Positions 54,022-64,000 of a stretch of 64,000 nucleotides of DNA are shown piece after piece. The notes under the pieces are model-generated. The model was not told where the DNA came from, searched no databases, and saw only the letters and a program-made list of their open reading frames with translations. Origin of the DNA: Ruminobacter sp. (GTDB taxonomy: Bacteria > Pseudomonadota > Gammaproteobacteria > Enterobacterales > Succinivibrionaceae); NCBI GenBank assembly GCA_017940385.1, contig JAGAYS010000017.1:1-64000 (forward strand), read 5' to 3'. The position numbers and the translations under genes are program-made. The number at the start of each line of letters is the position of its first letter. The first letter of the stretch is position 1.

Positions 54022-56844
54022 CTATGAAATCTCTACACTGTCGTTATCCAGACCGTCGGTAAACTCCTCGGAGGATCTTGTAAGATCATCGCCGCCACGG
54101 ACAAACTCATCCTTTGCTGAAGAAATTCCGTCCTCTGCACCTGCATCAAGCTTATCATCAGACTTTACGGTCTTCTTTGCAGGCTTCGATGCGGTTGATG
54201 TCTTCTTTACGCCTGTGGTCTTTTTGGCTGACGTCTTTGCGGCGGAACCGCCCTTACCGGTCTTAGACGTACCTGAGGCTTTGGATGCAGTTTTCTTCAC
54301 CGTCTTTTTCTTTGTGACGGCTTTTTCCTTTTCCTCATCAAAGACTTCACCGAACTCGTTTTCATCATCAGGATTTGGCGGGAGTTCTTCGGAGTCATCG
54401 CCAGCCTTTGGCTTAAACTTCTTTATCGGACCGCTCAGAGCCTCCTTGAACACCTCGGTAATATGCTTAACAGGCACAACGGTAAGAGCCTTAAGGGTTG
54501 ATTCAGGAACTTCTTCAAGATCCTTCACGTTACCGTGAGGAATAAGAACCTTCCTTACTCCGCCTCTTACGGCACCAATAAGCTTCTCCTTAACTCCACC
54601 GATAGGAAGAACCTCTCCGCGAAGGGTGATTTCACCGGTCATGGCAACGTCACCCCTTACCGGAGTTCCTGTAATGGCGCTTATGATGGCGGTACACATT
54701 GCGATACCGGCACTAGGTCCGTCCTTCGGAATCGCACCTTCAGGACAGTGGATATGGAAATCATTCTGTCTGAAGTATTTAGGCGTATAGCCGAGTCCGG
54801 CAATGTATGAACGCACAACGGTAAAGGCCGCTGAAATTGATTCTCTCATTACCTCACCGAGCTTACCGGTATAGACCTGCTTGCCGAATCCCGGAATGCT
54901 TGAAGCCTCAATGGTAAGAATCTCACCACCGACTGAGGTATAGGCAAGGCCGTTCACGATACCGACCTTGTTGTCCAGAGTAATATCAGTGTGGTCGAAC
55001 ACCCATGGTCCGAGCATCTTCTTGACGGCTTCTCCGGTAATGTCGATATGGGTAATCTTTCCGGAGCTCAGCATGATTTCCTTAACGGTCTTTCTGCAGA
55101 GTCTGCCGATTTCCCTTTCAAGATTACGCACGCCAGCTTCACTGGTATAGTTTCTTATAAGAGAGAGTATGGCTTCATCGGTAAAGGTGATTTCATCATC
55201 CTTCACGTTGTTGTCAGTCATCTGCTTAGGAATAAGATGATTTCTGGCAATGTGCAGCTTTTCCTCTTCCGTATAACTGCTCAGATTGATTATTTCCATT
55301 CGGTCACGAAGTGCCGGCGGAATGTTCAGACTGTTTGACGTTGCGACGAACATAACGTCTGACAGGTCAAAATCAACCTCAAGATAGTTATCGGTAAAGC
55401 TCTTGTTCTGTTCAGGATCAAGTACCTCAAGCAGAGCTGATGCAGGATCGCCCCTGTAGCTGTCGGTGGAAATCTTATCGATCTCATCCAGCAGGAACAG
55501 AGGATTCTTAACTCCGCACTTCATGAGCTTCTGAATGATCTTTCCCGGAAGAGCACCGACGTAGGTACGTCTGTGACCTCTGATTTCAGCCTCATCACGC
55601 ATACCGCCAAGGGCGACGCGTACATAGGTTCTGCCGGTAGCCTTGGCAATTGACACACCGAGAGAGGTCTTGCCGACACCAGGAGGTCCGACAAGGCAGA
55701 TAATAGGAGCATGAAGTCTGTCAGCTCGGTTCTGTACGGCAAGGTATTCCAGAATTCTTTCCTTAACCTTGTCCAGACCGTAATGATCATGATCCAGTAT
55801 TTCTTCTGCCCCTTTAAGATCCTTTTTCAGTTCGGAACTCTTATTCCATGGAAGGGCAAGAATGGTTTCAATGTAGTTTCTGCTGATTGCGGCGTCCTGA
55901 CTGAATCCCGGCTGCATTGCAAGCTTACGGAGTTCGGCATTGCACTTCTCGGCAACGTCTTCAGGCATGTCTGCTTCTTTAATCTTGGTGCGCAGAACAG
56001 CAACTTCGTCCACGTTCTCCTGCAGTCCGTCATCGGCAAAAGACGCTTCCTGACCACCGTCAATCTGGGCCCTGCTGTTCTTCAGATTCTTAAGCTCCTG
56101 CTGGGCAGACTTAAGATGTTCGCTCAGAAAATAAATCTTCTGATTTATTTCAATGCTTTCCTTTGCCCTGTCACGAATCTGCTCCATCATCTGCTGGTTT
56201 TTGGCATCCATTGACATGACGGTCATAAGGAATTCGGCAAGTTCGTTCTCGCTCTTTAAGGAAATGTATTCCGCTCTCTGCTTTTCATCAAAGAGAACGG
56301 TTGAGGCTATACTGTCACAGAAAAGAGTGAAGGAAGGAGCCCCCTCCTCAATAACCTTAATCATTTCTGAATTAATGTGACCGTTATGGCTCAGTGCGAA
56401 CTTCTTGTACTCCATGAGCATATCCTGACGCATCATGGCCTCACTAACCGTTTCATTGTCATAAGGTACAAGGAAAAGAGGTTTGTAGGTTGCTAGCAGC
56501 TCGAAGTTTGACTCTTCCACAAAATCGGTTATGCGATTGACATCGTCGACAGTCACCCTGCCTTTGACACAGACGATGTACGCATGGGAACCGTCACTGA
56601 AGTTCTCTCTGCTGGAAACGGATGCAAGACAGGCATAACATTCCTGCAGTTCCTCAACGGAACAGTCCTTCAGGGATTCATCCGGATGATACACCATAAT
56701 AAAATCCGTGTTCTTTGAGCAGGATTCCTCGAGAATCTTTTCAATTCGCGGATACGGGGTTATCGGCAGCATAGACATTGAGATGACCGGATAACTTACT
56801 CCCAACACCGGTATGAACTTGGTTTTTTTTCTTCTTTGAACCAT
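54022..56844 (-). CDS. lon: Lon ATP-dependent protease with a long Lys/Thr/Ala-rich tail
   Basis: 940 residues; E. coli Lon has 784. Lon unfolds and degrades damaged and regulatory proteins as a hexamer. The N-terminal domain and coiled coil cover residues 1-320. The AAA+ module has Walker [11 protein letters not shown], Walker [10 protein letters not shown] and the [19 protein letters not shown] loop. The Ser-Lys protease has [10 protein letters not shown] (Ser) and [14 protein letters not shown] (Lys). After KEAL at about residue 805 an unusual tail follows: an acidic patch ([18 protein letters not shown]), then about 70 residues of [13 protein letters not shown] / [15 protein letters not shown] type, then an acidic end. 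Such tails resemble histone H1-like DNA-binding tails. Confidence 0.96.
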   Translation of the reverse strand: MVQRRKKTKFIPVLGVSYPVISMSMLPITPYPRIEKILEESCSKNTDFIMVYHPDESLKDCSVEELQECYACLASVSSRENFSDGSHAYIVCVKGRVTVDDVNRITDFVEESNFELLATYKPLFLVPYDNETVSEAMMRQDMLMEYKKFALSHNGHINSEMIKVIEEGAPSFTLFCDSIASTVLFDEKQRAEYISLKSENELAEFLMTVMSMDAKNQQMMEQIRDRAKESIEINQKIYFLSEHLKSAQQELKNLKNSRAQIDGGQEASFADDGLQENVDEVAVLRTKIKEADMPEDVAEKCNAELRKLAMQPGFSQDAAISRNYIETILALPWNKSSELKKDLKGAEEILDHDHYGLDKVKERILEYLAVQNRADRLHAPIICLVGPPGVGKTSLGVSIAKATGRTYVRVALGGMRDEAEIRGHRRTYVGALPGKIIQKLMKCGVKNPLFLLDEIDKISTDSYRGDPASALLEVLDPEQNKSFTDNYLEVDFDLSDVMFVATSNSLNIPPALRDRMEIINLSSYTEEEKLHIARNHLIPKQMTDNNVKDDEITFTDEAILSLIRNYTSEAGVRNLEREIGRLCRKTVKEIMLSSGKITHIDITGEAVKKMLGPWVFDHTDITLDNKVGIVNGLAYTSVGGEILTIEASSIPGFGKQVYTGKLGEVMRESISAAFTVVRSYIAGLGYTPKYFRQNDFHIHCPEGAIPKDGPSAGIAMCTAIISAITGTPVRGDVAMTGEITLRGEVLPIGGVKEKLIGAVRGGVRKVLIPHGNVKDLEEVPESTLKALTVVPVKHITEVFKEALSGPIKKFKPKAGDDSEELPPNPDDENEFGEVFDEEKEKAVTKKKTVKKTASKASGTSKTGKGGSAAKTSAKKTTGVKKTSTASKPAKKTVKSDDKLDAGAEDGISSAKDEFVRGGDDLTRSSEEFTDGLDNDSVEIS

Positions 56845-57090
56845 AAACGATTCCTTACTGTCCGTAATTCATTACTGCAAATGAATTTTTATACATGATT
56901 AATCATAAAATATAATATACAGTAACTAAATATGGTTGATAATAGCTGATTTCAAGAACGATGCCACATTTTTTACATTCGTTTGTACATTATTCAACCT
57001 ATCTGACTGAACAACGGTTCACGCTCCGCCGTTAAAACCCGCTCAGTGTCTCCGTTTGTCAGGCTGACACGCATGACAGCACACTCAGAA
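56845..57090. other. lon upstream region
   Basis: AT-rich, with several TATAAT-like words near 56910-56930. It must hold the lon promoter; I see no clear heat-shock (sigma-32) promoter by eye. Confidence 0.35.
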
Positions 57091-57093
57091 AAT

Positions 57094-57129
57094 GAAAGCC
57101 CGCCACGCTTTATGCGGGACGGGCTTTTT
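57094..57129. terminator. Terminator after clpX
   Basis: AAAGCCCG (57095-57102) pairs with CGGGCTTT (57120-57127), with inner CGCC.../...GGCG-like pairing through CCGC and GCGG. The T-run is on the plus strand, with a weaker one on the minus strand. Confidence 0.65.
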
Positions 57130-57187
57130 CGGATATCATCACCGAATCATTCCGAAGCCGTTACCCTCGGTCGAAACGGGGAGCTTC

Positions 57188-58474
57188 CTATTTTTTAAAG
57201 AACTCATCATCTCTTATGAGCACAGGATCCTTAACGCCGTTTACAACATCACCGTCAATGATAACCTTGGCAACCTCGGTGCTGGACGGCAGATCATACA
57301 TGGTATCGAGAAGCATTGATTCAACTATTGAACGCAGACCTCTGGCACCGGTATGACGTTCCATTGCCTTCTCGGCCATTGCCGTAAGCGCATCTGGAGT
57401 AAAATCAAGGGTAACCTTGTTAAGCTTGAACAGAGCCTTGAACTGCCGGGTAATCGCATTCTTTGGTTCAGTAAGAACATTGATTAAGGCTTCCAGGCCT
57501 AATTCGTCAAGTGTGGCTATAACCGGCAGACGACCGATGAATTCAGGAATGAGACCGAACTTGGTAAGATCGTCAGGCTCAACCTTGGCAATCTTCTCAC
57601 TCAGATTAAGTTCGTCCTGCTTACCGTAAACGGTAGCGTTAAAACCTATACCTGAATTCTTTTCAACACGCTTTTCAACAATCTTGTCAATGCCTGCAAA
57701 GGCACCGCCGCAGATAAACAGAATCTTGGAAGTATCAACCTGCACAAAATCCTGCTGAGGGTGCTTTCTGCCGCCCTGAGGAGGTACGGAAGCGATGGTA
57801 CCTTCAATAAGCTTAAGCAGAGCCTGCTGTACGCCTTCACCGCTTACGTCTCTGGTAATTGACGGATTGTCAGACTTACGGGAAATCTTGTCGATTTCAT
57901 CGATGAACACAATACCGCGCTGAGCCTTCTCCACGTCATAATCGCAGTTCTGCAGAAGCTTCTGTATAATGTTTTCCACGTCCTCACCCACGTAACCAGC
58001 TTCGGTAAGAGTGGTGGCATCAGCCATTGCGAACGGAACATTCAGCAGTCTTGCCAAAGTCTGGGCAAGCAGAGTCTTACCTGAACCGGTAGGACCGATA
58101 AGCAGAATATTTGACTTATTGAGTTCAACCCCGTCGTACTTATCGTTTACGAGCTGACGCTTGTAGTGATTGTACACGGCAACTGACAGAATCTTCTTGG
58201 CCCTTTCCTGACCGATAACGTAATCATCAAGATGTTCCTTGATCTCATGAGGTGTAGGCAGAGCCTCAAGTTCCTTGGATATATCTCCCTTGCGTTCGTT
58301 GGCTTCTGACTTCAGGCGATCCTTGGTGATAATGTCATTACACAGGTCAATACATTCGTTGCAGATGTATACCCCCTGATCAACACCTTTAATCAGCTTC
58401 CGTACCTCAAACTGCGACTTATTACAGAATGAGCAACGCAACGGTTCGTTCTTGTTATCTTTGTTATTTGACAT
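57188..58474 (-). CDS. clpX: ClpX, ATPase subunit of the ClpXP protease
   Basis: 428 residues. ClpX recognises substrates (such as ssrA-tagged proteins), unfolds them and feeds ClpP. The N-terminal zinc-binding domain is [17 protein letters not shown] with CNECIDLC. Walker [20 protein letters not shown], Walker [12 protein letters not shown], pore loop region [10 protein letters not shown], and the IGF-loop [12 protein letters not shown] that docks on ClpP are all present. It follows clpP by 18 bases, an operon as in E. coli. Confidence 0.98.
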   Translation of the reverse strand: MSNNKDNKNEPLRCSFCNKSQFEVRKLIKGVDQGVYICNECIDLCNDIITKDRLKSEANERKGDISKELEALPTPHEIKEHLDDYVIGQERAKKILSVAVYNHYKRQLVNDKYDGVELNKSNILLIGPTGSGKTLLAQTLARLLNVPFAMADATTLTEAGYVGEDVENIIQKLLQNCDYDVEKAQRGIVFIDEIDKISRKSDNPSITRDVSGEGVQQALLKLIEGTIASVPPQGGRKHPQQDFVQVDTSKILFICGGAFAGIDKIVEKRVEKNSGIGFNATVYGKQDELNLSEKIAKVEPDDLTKFGLIPEFIGRLPVIATLDELGLEALINVLTEPKNAITRQFKALFKLNKVTLDFTPDALTAMAEKAMERHTGARGLRSIVESMLLDTMYDLPSSTEVAKVIIDGDVVNGVKDPVLIRDDEFFKK

Positions 58475-58491
58475 TTACTAACCTTTATGAA

Positions 58492-59106
58492 TTATGGGCG
58501 CTTGGTAATCACATCGTCAATCAGACCGAAACTCTTGGCTTCCTCCGCTGACATAAAATTATCCCTGTCCGTGGCCAGAAGAATTTCCTCATAGGTTCTG
58601 CCTGTATGCAGAGCCAGTTTTCTGTTCAGTTCTTCCTTGATTCTCAAAGTTTCACGGGCATGGATTTCAATATCTGAAGCCTGTCCCTTGAAACCGCCGA
58701 GAGGCTGATGAATCATGATTCTTGAACTTGGGAGGGAATATCTCTTACCCTTTGCTCCCGCGGTAAGCAGAAACGATCCCATTGAACAGGCCTGTCCCAT
58801 GCACACGGTAACAACGTCAGGTCTGATAAACTGCATTGTATCATATATGCTCATACCTGCAGTCACAACCCCGCCTGGTGAATTGATATACATGTAGATG
58901 TCTTTATCGGGATCTTCTGATTCAAGGAAAAGCAACTGGGCACAAATCAGATTAGCCATGTGATCCTCTACCTCACCGGTGAGGAATATAATACGATCTT
59001 TGAGCAGACGTGAGTAGATGTCATAGGATCTCTCACCCTTGGCAGTCTGTTCTATAACATAGGGAACCAGTGTGGACATGGTGGTTGCATCAGCGGTTGC
59101 GGACAT
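58492..59106 (-). CDS. clpP: ClpP protease subunit
   Basis: 204 residues. ClpP forms the 14-mer peptidase chamber. The catalytic Ser is in [14 protein letters not shown], His in [16 protein letters not shown] and Asp in [32 protein letters not shown] is the oxyanion/binding loop. A short N-terminal propeptide is usual; start could also be the second ATG at residue 10 ([11 protein letters not shown]). It lies between tig and clpX. Confidence 0.98.
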   Translation of the reverse strand: MSATADATTMSTLVPYVIEQTAKGERSYDIYSRLLKDRIIFLTGEVEDHMANLICAQLLFLESEDPDKDIYMYINSPGGVVTAGMSIYDTMQFIRPDVVTVCMGQACSMGSFLLTAGAKGKRYSLPSSRIMIHQPLGGFKGQASDIEIHARETLRIKEELNRKLALHTGRTYEEILLATDRDNFMSAEEAKSFGLIDDVITKRP

Positions 59107-59413
59107 AATCCAATTCCTCTATCAACATTAAATAAATTCTGTCTTGGTAAACGACACGGAACTTCTCCGCGAGCGTAAATATCTGAGGCATAATTATATA
59201 TGAAAACGTTAAATTTTTACACTGTGCGGACGTTAAAACATCTCACAGGACACATAATAAATACCACATTCCGGCAATTTGTCTAAAATTAAAACACCTA
59301 CCGGACATTACTCATACGGAACACCTCATTCAGTGTGCCAAATGAACCAAAACATGTTTTCGCAGCCCGGTTAGCCGCAGCACTGTCTGAAAACCTGCGG
59401 CCCTTTGACAAAT
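59107..59413. other. Spacer between tig and clpP
   Basis: About 300 bases carrying the clpP promoter on the minus strand. No gene or repeat recognised. Confidence 0.4.
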
Positions 59414-59443
59414 AAAAAAACCCGGCATAAACCGGGTTTTTTA
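59414..59443 (-). terminator. Rho-independent terminator after tig
   Basis: AAAAAACCCGG pairs with CCGGGTTTTTT around a short CATAAA loop; the stem carries its own T-run on both strands. Confidence 0.95.
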
Positions 59444-59488
59444 TTCATAAAATCGCTAATGTCACTGCCTCACTGAGGCTCAGACATA

Positions 59489-60766
59489 TTAGAAGTTATG
59501 GTTAACGAGTTCGTAGAAGCTCTTGGTTTCTTCGGTAACCTTGCCCTTTGCAAGAACTTCATCAACGATCTGTTCGAACATGGCACGGTTACGGATGTTC
59601 TGGAGCTGTTCAGGGTTCTTTGCCAGAGCCTTCTTGAATTCATCAGCCTGATCGTATGCTGAAGCGATTGAATCGATGAAGGCATTTACACGAGCTTCGT
59701 CAAGGGTAATACCGTACTTTCTGCATACAGCACCAACTACGATCTTCTGCTTGATCATGTTTTCGCAAGAAGCCTTTAACTTAGCTTCGTCAGCATTCTT
59801 CTGATCCTTCTTCACGTTGTTGAACAGGTTTTCAACTTCTCTTGAAGGTAATTCGAAGTTACCGTACTTGGCAACGAGCTTGCCGATAACTTCATCGCTG
59901 TTTTCTCTGAACACAACCTGATTGAGTTCGCGTTCCATGTTCTTCTTAACGTCAGCGCGGAATGCATCAACGCCGCCGTCAACGCCGAAGCTCTTTACGA
60001 GTTCGTCATTTAATTCTGCAGGCTTGCGAATCATTACTTCGTTAACCTTAACCTTGAAGAGAACTTCAACACCTGCGAGATCTTCAGCATGGTAGTCAGC
60101 AGGGAAAGTGATGTTGAATTCAAATTCATCGTTAACCTTGTGACCGATTAACTGATCTTCGAAACCAGGGATCATGCGGCTTGAACCGATGATGATTGGG
60201 TAGTTGTCAGCCTTAGTCTTGTCGATGGCCTGACCGTCCTTGAAACCTTCGAAGTTGATACGTACGAGGTTTTCCTTGGCGATTTCAGCTTCTGAAGCTT
60301 CCCATGAACCCTGCTGACGGCAGAGGGTGTCAATCATCTTATCGATGTCAGCTTCGGTGATGTTGCCAACAACCTTCTTGAACTCAACGCTTTCAACGCC
60401 TTCTGAGAAGTCTACTTCAGGATATACTTCTACTGAGAAGGTATATGCGAAATCATTGCTGATACCGGTATCTTCAATGCTTTCAATTAAAGGCATTGAA
60501 TCTGCAATATTTTCGATCTTTGCTTCATTAAGAGCCTGGTACATTGACTTGCTGATGATATCATTAACTGATTCATCCTTAATCTGATAGCCGAACTGCT
60601 TAATAACTACATCATCAGGTACCTTACCCTTTCTGAAACCAGGGATACGGCTGGTCTTACCGATTTTGCGTACTACGGCATAATATGTCTTCTTGTATTC
60701 TTCAGCCGGAATAACAACTTTGATCTTACGATTTAAACCTTCTGATGATTCAACGGAAACTTGCAT
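59489..60766 (-). CDS. tig: Trigger factor
   Basis: 425 residues, close to E. coli (432). Trigger factor binds the ribosome exit and shelters new chains. The ribosome-binding signature GFRKGKVPDDVV follows SRIPGFRKGK at about residues 40-52. The FKBP-like domain (residues about 150-245) reads VRINFEGFKDGQAIDKTKAD, MIPGFEDQLIGHKVNDEFEF and FPADYHAEDLAGVEVLFKVK. The C-terminal helical cradle ends at SFYELVNHNF. Standard position before clpP. Confidence 0.98.
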   Translation of the reverse strand: MQVSVESSEGLNRKIKVVIPAEEYKKTYYAVVRKIGKTSRIPGFRKGKVPDDVVIKQFGYQIKDESVNDIISKSMYQALNEAKIENIADSMPLIESIEDTGISNDFAYTFSVEVYPEVDFSEGVESVEFKKVVGNITEADIDKMIDTLCRQQGSWEASEAEIAKENLVRINFEGFKDGQAIDKTKADNYPIIIGSSRMIPGFEDQLIGHKVNDEFEFNITFPADYHAEDLAGVEVLFKVKVNEVMIRKPAELNDELVKSFGVDGGVDAFRADVKKNMERELNQVVFRENSDEVIGKLVAKYGNFELPSREVENLFNNVKKDQKNADEAKLKASCENMIKQKIVVGAVCRKYGITLDEARVNAFIDSIASAYDQADEFKKALAKNPEQLQNIRNRAMFEQIVDEVLAKGKVTEETKSFYELVNHNF

Positions 60767-61195
60767 GTTTTCACCTCAATAATAGTAGTTAAATTTTAAA
60801 AACCTTATCAAACAATTTTTAAAATAATTTAAGTATTGCATTCCAGCACCTTTAAAACGGACGTGCAGGAAAAAATAAACCTTATTAAAAATTACCGCAT
60901 TATAATGCGACAAACGGCCTCTGTAAACTCAAAAATACCCTCTAACCCCCTGACCTGCTTCACAAAAAGAAATATTTGAAAGCTTTTTTCGTAAATATGA
61001 GCAAGAAATATACACAGGTCAAAACAAAAACGTCTTCATAAGCAAATTCAAAACGCAGTCCATGCTTTTTCACACCTTTGCTGATATCATTCCGAATTAG
61101 TGACGGCTTCGGGAAGAAGCCGTTCCAACCTGCAGTGTTTCCTTATGCATACAGGCGGAAAACAGCCGTTTTCATTTAAGACTCCGGGGGCAGTC
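60767..61195. other. Divergent region, tig and GH84 genes
   Basis: AT-rich near tig, whose promoter lies here; the right part is upstream of the glycosidase. No further gene supported. Confidence 0.4.
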
Positions 61196-62395
61196 ATGAC
61201 AGCAACAGGCTCACAGAATTCATTACCGGTTCCGCAGGATTTTCCTGTCGGAATCATCGAAGGCTTTTTCGGAACTCCATGGGACATGCGGTCACGCATG
61301 ACATTTATCGAAAGGATCCCACGCATGGGGCTCAATTTCTACATCTATGCTCCGAAGAACGACCCGTGTCTCAGATCCCGCTGGAGCGGGGATTTCTCAG
61401 CCGAATACACGGCCGGACTTAAACAACTTGCCTTAAAGGTTAAATCGGCAGGCATGAAGTTTGGCATCGGCTTCTCGCCGCTCGGAGCCACTGCGGACAG
61501 CGCCAAAAGTCTGCCGGTGTTCAGACGCCAGATAAAGCTTCTGGCAGAAGAACTCCGTCCCGACTACCTTGCCCTGCTGTTTGACGACATGAAAATCTCC
61601 CTCGAACATGAAGGTGTTCTGCAGAATGCCTTTATCAGGGAATGTCTAGACGTTCTGACTCCCTACGGAGTACGCCTGATTACCTGTTCAAGCTTTTATA
61701 CCACTGACCCGATTCTTGAAAAGGTGTTCGGAAAGATGCCCGAGTGCTACTATTCCGATTTGCTCAGGGGGCTGCCGGACAGCGTTGATTTTTTTTGGAC
61801 CGGTGCAAAGGTCATAAGCACTGAATATACGGAGAAGGATCTCCGGCTGGCGGCGGACATTCTCGGACGCAAGCCATTTATCTGGGACAACTATCCGGTA
61901 AACGACGGCAGAAAGGCAAGCGACCATCTCTACCTTAAACCGTTCTCCGGCCGAAACCTGATTCCGTCACTGGCATCGGGACTTGCCGTAAATCCAATGA
62001 AACAGACTTTTCTGAATCTTTTTCCTCTCGCCTCTCTGCGAAAAGCACTTGAAACCGACAACGCCGAACTGATATCGAAGGCCGCTGCCGAAAATCTGAA
62101 TTTCTGTCACGACGGCAGTTTCACCGACTTCGTGGGAACATGCACCGAGCTTTTTGCTTCCACGCCGCTGGGTGAAATCACGACCGCAAAAAGAAACAGC
62201 CTGCTCCGCCTTCTTGATGAAATGCTTCCGGAAAAGGAACACGCCCTTCACAAGACGGATCCTGCTGACGGCAGCGCCGCAGATGCGGACACCGGTGAAA
62301 CAGAAAAAATCCGCAATGAAATTGCCGAAATAAATGAAATCAGGGATTTTCTTAACGGAAAATATGTCTTTGATCCGGCCTGTCTCACCGGCTGA
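61196..62395 (+). CDS. GH84-like beta-N-acetylglucosaminidase (hyaluronidase/O-GlcNAcase type)
   Basis: 399 residues from ATG at 61196 with CCGGGGG upstream; the GTG at 61100 adds 32 unlikely residues. The catalytic domain begins VGIIEGFFGTPWDMRSRMTF, the GH84 signature, and MGLNFYIYAPKNDP, with the catalytic Asp pair in ALLFDDMK (about residue 155). FIWDNYPVNDG matches the substrate-binding Asn/Asp motif. The enzyme cleaves terminal GlcNAc by substrate-assisted catalysis. No signal peptide is seen, so the protein should be cytosolic, unlike most secreted bacterial GH84 enzymes. The C-terminal about 90 residues are helical. Confidence 0.88.
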   Translation: MTATGSQNSLPVPQDFPVGIIEGFFGTPWDMRSRMTFIERIPRMGLNFYIYAPKNDPCLRSRWSGDFSAEYTAGLKQLALKVKSAGMKFGIGFSPLGATADSAKSLPVFRRQIKLLAEELRPDYLALLFDDMKISLEHEGVLQNAFIRECLDVLTPYGVRLITCSSFYTTDPILEKVFGKMPECYYSDLLRGLPDSVDFFWTGAKVISTEYTEKDLRLAADILGRKPFIWDNYPVNDGRKASDHLYLKPFSGRNLIPSLASGLAVNPMKQTFLNLFPLASLRKALETDNAELISKAAAENLNFCHDGSFTDFVGTCTELFASTPLGEITTAKRNSLLRLLDEMLPEKEHALHKTDPADGSAADADTGETEKIRNEIAEINEIRDFLNGKYVFDPACLTG

Positions 62396-62420
62396 CATCT
62401 CAGGTTTCACTGAAACAATA

Positions 62421-62450
62421 AAAAAACGCAGCCGGATAATTCCGACTGCG
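62421..62450 (-). terminator. Terminator between converging genes
   Basis: CGCAGCCGGA (62427-62436) pairs with TCCGACTGCG (62441-62450) with one mismatch; the A-run at 62421-62426 gives the minus-strand T-run. Confidence 0.75.
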
Positions 62451-62635
62451 CTTCAGTGCTAAACTCCCATACATCCGGCAGAAAATCGTACGAGTAAAAT
62501 GCCAATACAATAAAAATTATATTTTCAGACAAACAGGATTATTCCTTTGCAGAAACTCTCCCTTAAATAATTTTCCGCGGAAGCAATACAGGAAGCTAAC
62601 AATGATCATGTTATACCATCAGTGGCGTCCGTGTC

Positions 62636-63049
62636 TTATTTATTTGCAAAGTTTTTTGCAAAAGTCACAACCTCTGACTCGTTAACCTTATCATTGACGG
62701 ATACGGAATGAATAAGATCACGTCCGTTGTCCAGATACAGAACGATGTTAACCGGAGTACCGCCGTCAAAATAGCAACCGGTTCCGATAAGCTTATGAGG
62801 ATTCATGAGGACACCTTCGCGACAACTGAAGGAAGTGATGATTTCAGTAATGTCATTCTCTACGAATGACTTCTTGCCTTCTGCAGAAAATCTGTTGTAA
62901 GACATCAGACCTGAGGTTGAGGCATTGGCAATAACGACGGACGCTTTTTCTGAAGAAACTACTTCGTATCCGTCAGGCAAATTCATTTCACCGGCAAGAG
63001 AAGCTGCTGCCAGCATGCAGCCGACCGCAGAGATTATTATATTTTTCAT
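62636..63049 (-). CDS. Small secreted protein of unknown function
   Basis: 137 residues from ATG at 63049, with AGGAATG about nine bases upstream; the first ATG at 63058 sits too close to AGGA. Signal peptide MKNIIISAVGCMLAAASLAG. The mature part has two Cys (TSFSCREG, GTGCYFDGG), likely one disulfide, and a beta-rich pattern (NIVLYLDNGRDLIHSVSVND). I do not recognise the family. It stands alone, with a terminator some 190 bases downstream. Confidence 0.6.
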   Translation of the reverse strand: MKNIIISAVGCMLAAASLAGEMNLPDGYEVVSSEKASVVIANASTSGLMSYNRFSAEGKKSFVENDITEIITSFSCREGVLMNPHKLIGTGCYFDGGTPVNIVLYLDNGRDLIHSVSVNDKVNESEVVTFAKNFANK

Positions 63050-63700
63050 TACAAACATTCCTGTATTAAACCAAAATAAATTCAGTTCATTAGATGATTG
63101 TCAGAATAATTATATTCGTACCAGCAGTTCACCGGAGGACACCGTCTGATTCCGATATAATTTTAATTATTATAAAACACACACCGTAAGACTATCATGG
63201 AACACAGAATGCGGCTTTACACCGTGGCAATTAAGCATAATGACGTTCCACGTATATTCTTAAACCAGTAAAACGTATAATTAAATATACGATTTGCAGA
63301 TTATAACAGCAAAAATGTTAAAATGATCATGAAAATTTATTCATTTCATACATTTTAATTTGACAAAATTTTTCGCTTAAAAAACATCTCTTTTTCCGCC
63401 GGCAGGTTCAGGCGGCAGGTAACATGTCATACGGATCTTACGAAAGGCATAACCTTTTCAGTAATCAGTCCGCAATGCAAATGAATTGTAATTGAAATGC
63501 GTATACTGTATTATAAGCCACGTTTCGTAATGTTCCCTCATGACGCTGAAAAGCCGCTGCAACATGTCACGGAGCACTGCACCATAACAACAACGATGCA
63601 TGCCGGAACGGGCCGTCATGCACGCGGGACGGAGAGAGGCCAATGCGCTTCGGCATAGCCGACGCCCCGAAACACGCAAGAATAAATCGAAGGCAGAAAC
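63050..63700. other. Long intergenic region upstream of rnt
   Basis: About 650 bases; AT-rich to 63370 and GC-richer after. No gene, tRNA or repeat I can support. It must hold promoters for both flanking genes. Confidence 0.4.
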
Positions 63701-64000
63701 ATGTCAGAAAGTACAGCATCTGAAAATAACGTAAGTATTCAGGATATATCCCAGAGATTCAGGGGCTACTACCCTGTAGTGGTAGATGTGGAAACGGCGG
63801 GATTTGATCCCAAAACAAGTGCCCTTCTGGAAGTTGCGTTCTGTACCTTAAAGATTAATGAGAACGGGGATTTCGAAAAGGACGAGCTTATACACTGCAA
63901 TCTCAAGCCGTTCCCGAATTCAGTAATCGAAGAAGCAAACATACGTTTTCTGGGAATTGATCCGTTTGATCCTGAAAGAAAGGCCGTAGATGAAAAAACA
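63701..64000 (+). CDS. rnt: Ribonuclease T, N-terminal part (cut by the window edge)
   Basis: 100 codons are visible, from ATG at 63701 with GAAGG upstream. RNase T trims the 3' ends of tRNA and other stable RNAs. The DEDD exonuclease motif I is YYPVVVDVETAGFDPKTSAL, and LLEVAFCTLKINENGDF and NLKPFPNSVIEEANIRFLGI match E. coli RNase T closely. The remaining catalytic motifs lie outside the window. Confidence 0.95.
   Translation, partial: MSESTASENNVSIQDISQRFRGYYPVVVDVETAGFDPKTSALLEVAFCTLKINENGDFEKDELIHCNLKPFPNSVIEEANIRFLGIDPFDPERKAVDEKT

Noticed and set aside
63458..63679. 73-codon ORF before rnt
   Set aside because: Arg/Ser-rich, no ribosome site, and opposite to the likely rnt promoter.

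Overview
The window looks like chromosomal DNA of a fermentative, menaquinone-making gammaproteobacterium. The core genes and their order (tig-clpP-clpX-lon-hupB-ppiD, uvrY near uvrC, menB-menC, nth, dapB, fklB, rnt) are gammaproteobacterial. The rest fits anaerobic gut or rumen Aeromonadales such as Succinivibrionaceae: NSS and AGCS amino-acid symporters, long RavA/ViaA relatives, DUF285 repeat proteins and DUF1703-type ATPase/nuclease proteins. This assignment is an inference. I saw no rRNA, tRNA or CRISPR array.

Layout. 1-9.8 kb is accessory DNA: an IS110-family transposase sitting at the broken end of a lipoprotein protease gene; two tandem copies of a pair made of a propeptide-like secreted protein and a kexin-like subtilisin; a DUF285 surface-repeat protein; relics of IS256 and other genes; and an HNH-nuclease toxin-like gene directly followed by a probable immunity gene. 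10-17.4 kb is a collapsed prophage. It keeps a DUF4035 tail gene, a tape-measure start fused to a holin end, an endolysin, two reverse-oriented moron-like secreted-protein cassettes with matching flanks, and a Zn-finger/SHOCT/serine-recombinase trio whose recombinase is broken. An ATPase/PD-(D/E)XK gene and a zinc-ribbon membrane protein sit inside it. 17.5-35.8 kb holds menB, menC, an AGCS symporter, a zinc-ribbon membrane protein split by an in-frame TAG, a lone MshEN-like domain, enlarged ravA/viaA, a small ferredoxin-motif ORF, uvrC, an NSS symporter, a FUSC transporter split into two overlapping genes, and uvrY.

36.2-42.5 kb is one giant gene of about 2,074 codons: two PIN-like N-terminal domains, a very long Lys/Ala/Glu/Val repeat region, a protein-kinase-like domain that seems to lack the metal-binding Asp, and C-terminal zinc ribbons. 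It is the most unusual single protein here. 42.8-47.9 kb holds nth, a umuC-like polymerase, a NUMOD1-like DNA-binding protein, dapB and fklB. 48.2-50.6 kb is a decayed ISL3 transposase interrupted by a roughly 1.2 kb block that carries a DUF3592-like membrane gene and is flanked by exact 10-bp direct repeats. 50.9-60.8 kb is the protein-quality-control block ppiD, hupB, lon (with an odd Lys/Thr/Ala-rich tail), clpX, clpP and tig, all on the minus strand. The window ends with a GH84-like glycosidase, a small secreted protein and the start of rnt.

How the genes work together: clpP/clpX/lon/tig/ppiD/hupB handle folding, proteolysis and nucleoid structure; menB/menC feed menaquinone synthesis; uvrC/nth/umuC are DNA repair and tolerance; the accessory blocks look like secreted-protease, toxin/immunity, prophage-moron and surface functions.
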